Assembly: GCA_964608735.1 (NCBI GenBank)
Contig: CAZSPL010000025.1
Location: 1 to 26,534 of the forward strand
Reading direction: 5' to 3'
DNA: 26,534 nt
DNA from: CAZSPL01 sp964608735
Lineage (GTDB): Bacteria; JAJVIF01; JAPKYR01; CAZSPL01
The notes under the pieces: model-generated
The model's database searches: none
Seen by the model: only the letters and a program-made list of their open reading frames with translations
What the model was told of the DNA's origin: nothing
Part shown: one piece after another, positions 22,073 to 26,534 of the stretch
How positions within the stretch are numbered: the stretch's first letter is position 1
How the letters are laid out: each line of letters begins with the position of its first letter
Translations under genes and position numbers: made by a program

Positions 22073-22990
22073 TTACTTCAACAACCCGTCAATCGGAGCG
22101 AAGTCATCGGTTAGAAGCTGCGCCTTTTCCCAGTTCGGCGGCTCCGATGTGTAATAGCTGTTCGCCCGAAGCTGGAAATTCGGGTAGAAACCGGTGGCGC
22201 CATGCGATATAAGCTTCGATGCCGCCGCGCTCCAGTCGGTACGCGAGACAAACGTGTCGTCCTTGCTCGCGAGCATCACGACATTACGCGTCGTCAAAGC
22301 CGGAAAAATGTAGATATTCGGAAACACGGTGCTCAGGGTTCGATAGATTGATGCCACAATCTCATCCCTCTCCCCCTGCAACTGACCGATGATGTTTATC
22401 GCGAATACGCCCTTGCTTGAAAGGCGGTCGTCTACTATCTGGAAAAATTCCTGCGTCGCGAGATGGAACGGGATGTATGAACCGTATTTATTCGCGGTAT
22501 ACGCGTCCATGACTACGAGGTCGTAAGTCTCGTCGGATTTCCTCATGAACACCCGCGCGTCCTGAATTGTGACACCCACCATATCCGACGGCTCGAAGGA
22601 GAAATACTCGCGCGCCACGTCATAGACCATATCATCGATCTCCACGATATCAACCGAGACATCGGGGAAATGCCGCTGCATAAGTTTCGGCGCGCTCGCG
22701 CCGCCGAGGCCGAGCATCGCGACATTTTCTATATCCGGGTTGAGCACGAACGACTGGAAGAAGTAGTCGATATATTCGAAGTGCCCGGTGTAGGGATTCG
22801 CGATGTTCATCGTGCTCTCCATGGAGTTATCGAACCGGAGTATCCGCTTGCCGGTGTCGTCGACGACGCGGATGTGATGGTAGAGGCTGTCGGCTTCATA
22901 GACGACCTTGGACCATCCCGCCGATGCCGGCGCCGATACGGTGAAGAGAATAATCAGGAGGAAGGAAATGAGAATGACATATCTATGCAT
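22073..22990 (-). CDS. exported spermidine-synthase-like protein
   Basis: Rossmann-fold protein of the spermidine/spermine synthase superfamily with a signal peptide (residues 1-24, ending SAPASA), so probably periplasmic or surface-exposed. The superfamily core is visible: an N-terminal beta part (YHHIRVVDD), the nucleoside-binding loop LGLGGASAPK (94-103), VEIDDMVYDVAREYF (116-130), IQDARVFM (142-149), and the catalytic-site-like YDLVVMDAY (156-164). The usual GGGDG reads GLGGAS, lacking the Asp, so authentic aminopropyl transfer is doubtful. The protein is 305 residues from the ATG at 22990, chosen for its GGGGAG site 8 bases upstream and the signal peptide that begins there; an ATG 18 bases earlier lacks a site. 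It sits between two related lipoprotein genes, each transcribed the same way. Confidence 0.82.
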   Translation of the reverse strand: MHRYVILISFLLIILFTVSAPASAGWSKVVYEADSLYHHIRVVDDTGKRILRFDNSMESTMNIANPYTGHFEYIDYFFQSFVLNPDIENVAMLGLGGASAPKLMQRHFPDVSVDIVEIDDMVYDVAREYFSFEPSDMVGVTIQDARVFMRKSDETYDLVVMDAYTANKYGSYIPFHLATQEFFQIVDDRLSSKGVFAINIIGQLQGERDEIVASIYRTLSTVFPNIYIFPALTTRNVVMLASKDDTFVSRTDWSAAASKLISHGATGFYPNFQLRANSYYTSEPPNWEKAQLLTDDFAPIDGLLK

Positions 22991-23080
22991 CGTGTCGTCT
23001 CCCCGCATGTAGTTGCTTATATAAATGTACTACAAATCCGCGATGTCAGAGGTTCAAATCCTTGACGAACATCCCGGGCC

Positions 23081-23086
23081 ATTATA
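23081..23086 (-). promoter_or_regulatory. -10 element for the exported spermidine-synthase-like gene
   Basis: A perfect TATAAT on the minus strand (23086-23081) in the context AATGTATAATG, the same as the pilT -10 context ATGTATAAT. No convincing -35 at 16-18 bases. It would give a leader of about 85 bases. Confidence 0.45.
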
Positions 23087-23110
23087 CATTAAGCAAACAT
23101 TTAACGGGTT

Positions 23111-23137
23111 AAAAGCCCCTGGTTATTGTAACCGGGC
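23111..23137 (-). terminator. candidate terminator of the beta-helix lipoprotein gene
   Basis: Minus strand CCCGGTTA, loop CAA, TAACC, one bulged A, GGG, then GCTTTTAA. The stem is 8 bp with one bulge and a short T-run follows. It lies about 170 bases past the stop codon, just before the next promoter element. Confidence 0.4.
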
Positions 23138-23157
23138 GTAATTGCCTGAAAATGGTC

Positions 23158-23183
23158 GCCGGGCCCAGTTTCCCGGGCCCGGC
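23158..23183. repeat. 9-bp perfect GC hairpin
   Basis: GCCGGGCCC (23158-23166), 8-base loop, GGGCCCGGC (23175-23183). It is the most stable-looking stem in the window but has no T-run on either side; it could block 3' exonucleases or act with the adjacent hairpin to end transcription. Confidence 0.6.
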
Positions 23184-23267
23184 TTCCTCCTCGCGATGTT
23201 GCTCCCAAATTTAAGCGGGCCGTTGTATCGCAACAACTTTCAGCCCTGATATTGTATTTTCAATCAT

Positions 23268-23285
23268 CGCACACTGAAGTGTGCG
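23268..23285. repeat. palindromic hairpin, copy 2 of the dispersed element
   Basis: CGCACAC (23268-23274), loop TGAA, GTGTGCG (23279-23285). Read on the minus strand it has the same TTCA loop and flanks like the hairpin at 9062-9089 (GGGT, stem, GAT). Confidence 0.6.
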
Positions 23286-23305
23286 GCACCCGTAAAACCT
23301 TTGTT

Positions 23306-25423
23306 CTACGGCAGGTCCAGGGGTTCCGCGCCGCCGTAAGCACCCATCTGCGCGCCGCTGAGACCGGTCGTCAGGCAGGGGCTGTCCGGCTGAAGGTGAT
23401 AATCACCGGCGGGCGGATTGACATATTTCGGGTTTACATTGAGTCCGCCGACGCCTTCCGACGCGAGACCGTTATACCTGTATGTATCATCCTCACCCGT
23501 CTGCCAGACGTCCGAGTAAGCCTGCTGAACGGCCTGGCTGCTTTTCACGCCGTATCCGTTGCCGGAAGAGGGCGCATGTATATTGGTGAGAAGATTGTTG
23601 ATCATCAGCTCGCCCGTACCGAACATCACATTTACCGCGTATGCATTCCCGCTCACCTGGTCGGTATCGCCTATATTGTCAATCGTAAAATGTTCCAGCG
23701 AATAATTGTTCGTACCGTTGATAAGTACGCCCGCGAGGGCCAGGTTGCAGTCCCCCTGCGGATGGAAATCGTAGAAGAGATTGTTACGCAGGATAAGTCC
23801 CGAGCCGTTGGTCGACCTGACGCCAGAGAACTCGAGGCTCCCGAACTGGCTGATATTTCCCTCGACGGTGCCGACAAGGTTCTGCTTGATAGTTACGTTC
23901 GTGCAATCGAACAGGTAGATGACCGCTCCCGTCGCGACCGGGAATATCGAACCCGGCTCGAACGAGAAATTCTTGATGAGGTTCGATTCGAGCACCACGT
24001 CCGTCGTGTCATTCAGGCTGATCAAGATCGGCGCGCCACCGCTCGCCTTCAGATTCTGGAAACGCGAATCCGCCAGCGTGAATCCCTCCACGCTCTCGGT
24101 CTTCACCGCTTGCTGGAAACTCTTCGTCGAGCCCGTCGACACGAAGTCGATATCGTGGAACTCGAGGCTCTGGCTGCCTTCGGCATGTATTCCATAAAGA
24201 GTAGACGTGCCGTTGCCCTGAAGCACGAAATGTTCAACGATCGCATTCTCAACGAAAAGACCTGAATAGATCGATGCCTCGCCAAGACCTGCTATCACCG
24301 GGTTGTAGGCGCCATAGCCGCGAAGATGCACACCCGAATCGAGGTAAACATTCTCTATGTATGTCCCGTCGCGCACCATGATTATCTGCCCGGGTTCGGC
24401 GTTCACGATGCCAGAGTAAATCGTGGGATACGGGTGCTCCAGCGAACCGTCCGGGACCCCGGTAGAGTTGCTGTCGACATAGATGAACGGGGCGATGTCC
24501 TGGCTCACGACAACCTGCACCCGGTCGTACAGCGGCCACGCATCCGTCGCGTCGCGCGCTTCGATAAGGCAGTTGTAATGGCCGATGCCCGCCGAATATT
24601 CATTCGTTATTTCCACGCGCCAGTTGTTGCCCGATATATTGGTCAACGAAACCGGGCCCGGGAATCCGAGGGGGGTGAGATCGACCGTGACGCTATCCAC
24701 ATCGTCCTGGTGGTCCGATACCCGGCAGCTTATGAGGGCCGATATATTCCCGGATTCATCCAGCGAATTGCTGACATCCTCGGAGCTGATTGTCCACGGG
24801 TCTTTCGAATTTCCCGGCCAGCTTCCCTCGACGATGAAGTTAAGAACGTAATTATGCGGCTTCGGAAAATTGATGAAGAACGTCTTGGAGATGATCGCTC
24901 CGGGACCGAATGCATTGGTGGGATCCACGATATCCCTGAACGTAATGAACGGATTCATCGTGGTCGTTCCACCGTCGTCGAATATCTTCGTAAACGCCTC
25001 GCCGTTCGTAAGGCTGCGGTTGTCGCCATCGTCCCAGAGGATGATCCCCCTGACATCATATACGGTAAGGCTTGTCGGGTTCCTGAGGTTCACTTGAAAC
25101 ATATGAATGTCGCCGCCGGGCTGAATGCCCTGGAAGTGAACGCCGATGCAGTCCGGGCAGTTCGGGGGCAGGACATAATCGGTAACATTGTAATGAGCTT
25201 CGGCCGCGCGATTGCGTAAGACTTCGACCTCGCCGCTCGCGGGGTCGAGGGCGAATGTGAACGCGCCCATCAGAACGTGTCCTTCGGGAGCCGCGGTGGA
25301 CGTATTTGCTTCAACGGCGTCCGGCACTACGGGCGCGCTCACATTGCTCGCACAGCTTGATATAGCTAATGAGAGACCGATCAAGAGAATGATTGTTAAG
25401 TATGTCTTCGTAAGGTTCAACAT
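23306..25423 (-). CDS. lipoprotein with Asp-Val-Arg-Gly-Ile domain and parallel beta-helix C-terminus
   Basis: A 705-residue exported lipoprotein with lipobox AISSC (Cys24). Residues 50-130 repeat the pattern of the lipoprotein at 19839: LMGAFTFALDP, LPPN, LRNP and YDVRGII (122-128). Residues about 228-295 look Ig-like (ISALISCRVSDHQDDVDSVTVD, then GHYNCLIEARDA). From 314 a right-handed parallel beta-helix of the DUF1565/PbH1 kind begins: FIYVDSNSTGVPDGSLEHPYPTI, IMVRDGTYIENV, repeated short Asn-rich turns, and the usual ending NPKYVNPPAGDYHLQPDSPC with GAYGG. The start is the ATG at 25421-25423, with GGGGG about 8 bases upstream, where the signal peptide begins; an alternative upstream codon adds 12 residues without signal character. 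Beta-helix folds often bind or cleave polysaccharides, but no catalytic residues can be assigned here. Confidence 0.82.
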   Translation of the reverse strand: MLNLTKTYLTIILLIGLSLAISSCASNVSAPVVPDAVEANTSTAAPEGHVLMGAFTFALDPASGEVEVLRNRAAEAHYNVTDYVLPPNCPDCIGVHFQGIQPGGDIHMFQVNLRNPTSLTVYDVRGIILWDDGDNRSLTNGEAFTKIFDDGGTTTMNPFITFRDIVDPTNAFGPGAIISKTFFINFPKPHNYVLNFIVEGSWPGNSKDPWTISSEDVSNSLDESGNISALISCRVSDHQDDVDSVTVDLTPLGFPGPVSLTNISGNNWRVEITNEYSAGIGHYNCLIEARDATDAWPLYDRVQVVVSQDIAPFIYVDSNSTGVPDGSLEHPYPTIYSGIVNAEPGQIIMVRDGTYIENVYLDSGVHLRGYGAYNPVIAGLGEASIYSGLFVENAIVEHFVLQGNGTSTLYGIHAEGSQSLEFHDIDFVSTGSTKSFQQAVKTESVEGFTLADSRFQNLKASGGAPILISLNDTTDVVLESNLIKNFSFEPGSIFPVATGAVIYLFDCTNVTIKQNLVGTVEGNISQFGSLEFSGVRSTNGSGLILRNNLFYDFHPQGDCNLALAGVLINGTNNYSLEHFTIDNIGDTDQVSGNAYAVNVMFGTGELMINNLLTNIHAPSSGNGYGVKSSQAVQQAYSDVWQTGEDDTYRYNGLASEGVGGLNVNPKYVNPPAGDYHLQPDSPCLTTGLSGAQMGAYGGAEPLDLP

Positions 25424-25446
25424 CGTTTTTCCCCCACCCGAACATA

Positions 25447-25490
25447 AACAAGTTACCACAAGTTACAAGAAATTACAAGATATTACACCT
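25447..25490. repeat. four 10-bp phased TTAC/GTAA repeats upstream of the beta-helix lipoprotein gene
   Basis: TTAC occurs at 25453, 25463, 25473 and 25483, exactly 10 bp apart, with ACAAG beside each. On the minus strand this is GTAA every helical turn, 30-63 bases before the start codon. Embedded is a weak promoter match (TTGTAA, 16 bases, TATGTT). Confidence 0.5.
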
Positions 25491-25553
25491 CTTTTGACGA
25501 AAATTTCCTGAAAAGGTTCAAATCCCCCCCGGAAAACCGCTATTTTTTCTCTA

Positions 25554-26534
25554 TTAGCCGGTGATACCCACCTGTGAAGCGTATTCCTTCAGCAATCCGA
25601 CATACATCTTATAATTCCCGAGGCTCACTTCCGGCGGGGTCTGGTGGTCGGTACCGAGAATTATCCCGCCTGTCTTCAGCGCCGGAAGCGCCTTCTCGAA
25701 TTCGGCGCGCATTTCATCCTCGCTTTTCGACATCACCATCTTGTCGAATCCGCCGATGATATTCAGCTTCGGATACTGCCTTCGCAATTCATTCAAATCC
25801 ATCCCCGCCTGTCGCTCGCACGGTACGAAGCCGTCGATGCCGCACTCGTCATGAAACCACGGCACCAGCCCGGAGAAATTCCCGTCCGTATCCACGAACA
25901 CTTTCTTCAAGCCGCAATTTTTCGCGTGCGCGACCAGCTCCAGGTAATACGGCTTCATGAATTCGACGAACTGCGCGCGGCCGATCATCGAGCCGGAGCG
26001 GTACGACATATCTTCCGCGACAGTCATGAAATCGGGCCTGATGAGCCGGCTAACTTCCGTGAGAACCCGCTGGTTATATTCGAGCTGGTCGCGATTGATT
26101 CGATGCATCAATTCGGGGTTGTCGTAGAATGCGTAAAGATGCTTCTCGATCCCCATCAAAACCCTCGGCCACCAGAAAAATCCCTCGACGGTTATCCAGA
26201 AAAAAATATCCCCTGCATCGTGTGACGGTTTGATGGCGGTAATCTTGCCGATGTCGAATGCGGGGTCGGGATAGAGATGCTTCATCGCGCCGACGTAATC
26301 ATCTGCCGATGCCACGTTCCATCCTGCGCCTTTTCCGCGCTCGGGATTGTCATCCGCTCCCGGGCCGATCCACAACTGCGCCTGCTTGTCGAGTCCGAAA
26401 TATTCGTAGAGCTCGACATCGCCGGGAAGCCCCTCATCCTTCCATCGCGCGACGGTCTTATCCCACCATACGAACGGCTCGATTACCGGCATGCGATCCA
26501 CCGGCTTGAAATCGAGAATGGCATTGATCCTGTC
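25554..26534 (-). CDS. uroporphyrinogen decarboxylase-family protein, 5' end beyond window
   Basis: Member of the URO-D superfamily, which includes HemE and cobamide-dependent methyltransferases such as MtaA. The frame is open to the window edge: eleven further codons upstream of the first in-frame GTG read DRINAILDFKPVDRMPV, the usual URO-D N-terminal motif (family form RVxAALxxxxPDRxP), so the gene is truncated by the window, not short. 326 codons are visible. Features include AEDMSYRSGSM (near 165-175), KKVFVDTDGNFSGLVPWF, the NIIGGFDK strand and GTDHQTPPEVS. It lacks the HemE-specific N-terminal substrate-binding pattern, so it is more likely a methyltransferase or related enzyme than heme synthesis; no corrinoid protein gene is in the window to confirm this. 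No clear terminator follows. Confidence 0.85.
   Translation of the reverse strand, partial: DRINAILDFKPVDRMPVIEPFVWWDKTVARWKDEGLPGDVELYEYFGLDKQAQLWIGPGADDNPERGKGAGWNVASADDYVGAMKHLYPDPAFDIGKITAIKPSHDAGDIFFWITVEGFFWWPRVLMGIEKHLYAFYDNPELMHRINRDQLEYNQRVLTEVSRLIRPDFMTVAEDMSYRSGSMIGRAQFVEFMKPYYLELVAHAKNCGLKKVFVDTDGNFSGLVPWFHDECGIDGFVPCERQAGMDLNELRRQYPKLNIIGGFDKMVMSKSEDEMRAEFEKALPALKTGGIILGTDHQTPPEVSLGNYKMYVGLLKEYASQVGITG

Larger units (their letters stand above)
22991..23305. other. intergenic region with promoter and hairpins, no gene
   Basis: No coding frame with a ribosome-binding site is seen. Reading on the minus strand, after the stop of the lipoprotein gene at 23306 come a dispersed hairpin, a strong GC hairpin, a terminator-like hairpin, a TATAAT element and an approximately 85-base leader before the start at 22990. 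Confidence 0.7.

Noticed and set aside
23041..23081. Possible tRNA 3' end: GGTTCAAATCC followed by sequence ending in CCA
   Set aside because: The T-stem pairs at only four positions and no upstream sequence complements the acceptor side; no D or anticodon arm is seen. The same T-loop-like string recurs near 25518 without any tRNA context.
24326..25219. Plus-strand open frame of about 300 codons
   Set aside because: Antisense to the beta-helix lipoprotein, whose signal peptide, lipobox and family ending support the minus strand.
1..26534. Mobile elements, integrases, toxin-antitoxin pairs, phage or defence genes
   Set aside because: No transposase, integrase, phage or known defence protein motifs were found on either strand; the repeats lack associated genes.

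Overview
The window comes from a bacterial chromosome, most likely an uncultivated anaerobic lineage with a Gram-negative-style envelope. I cannot name the phylum from the sequence. Pointers are a bacterial ffh-rpsP pair, a type IV pilus retraction ATPase, a MetV/MetF methylenetetrahydrofolate reductase pair of the type used by anaerobes with a Wood-Ljungdahl-like C1 branch, a ferredoxin-like DUF362 protein, a uroporphyrinogen-decarboxylase-type methyltransferase and several lipobox-bearing lipoproteins. Base composition is moderately GC-rich. Four genes (rpsP, the second YfhO-like gene, metV, lemA) appear to start with TTG and one with GTG.

Left part, minus strand (1-3299): rpsP lies downstream of ffh, with a good sigma70-like promoter ahead of ffh. 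pilT is upstream and closed by an intrinsic terminator. A short divergent spacer separates pilT from a plus-strand block (3446-9039) of four overlapping genes: two tandem YfhO-type polytopic membrane proteins, a small cysteine-rich protein and tsaC/sua5. Then come prs and ndk, metV-metF behind an extended -10 promoter, a histidine-phosphatase-fold enzyme, a DUF362 double [4Fe-4S] protein, and a two-gene ABC exporter ending at 16723.

Right part, all minus strand (16767-26534): a compact lemA / lemA-like / TPM / TPM operon with a near-consensus promoter (TTGACA-17-TTTAAT), preceded by about 350 bases of repeats and inverted repeats without a gene. Next are a lipoprotein with a probable propeller-like C-terminus, an exported spermidine-synthase-like protein, a second lipoprotein with a parallel beta-helix C-terminus, and a uroporphyrinogen-decarboxylase-family gene that runs off the right edge.

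The observations I consider most worth following are these. The two lipoproteins share the same N-terminal architecture (lipobox, then a domain ending in Asp-Val-Arg-Gly-Ile at almost identical positions, then an Ig-like segment) but carry unrelated C-terminal modules, with an exported spermidine-synthase-fold protein between them. LemA and TPM partners are each present twice in one operon, one TPM copy being a cytosolic zinc-ribbon form. An overlapping operon joins two YfhO paralogues to a Cys-rich protein and a tRNA-modification enzyme. The PRPP synthetase has an unusual PRPP-binding loop. Finally, the intergenic repeats include a 23-bp tandem array, a repeat that carries both stop codon and terminator, and a hairpin found at two distant places.
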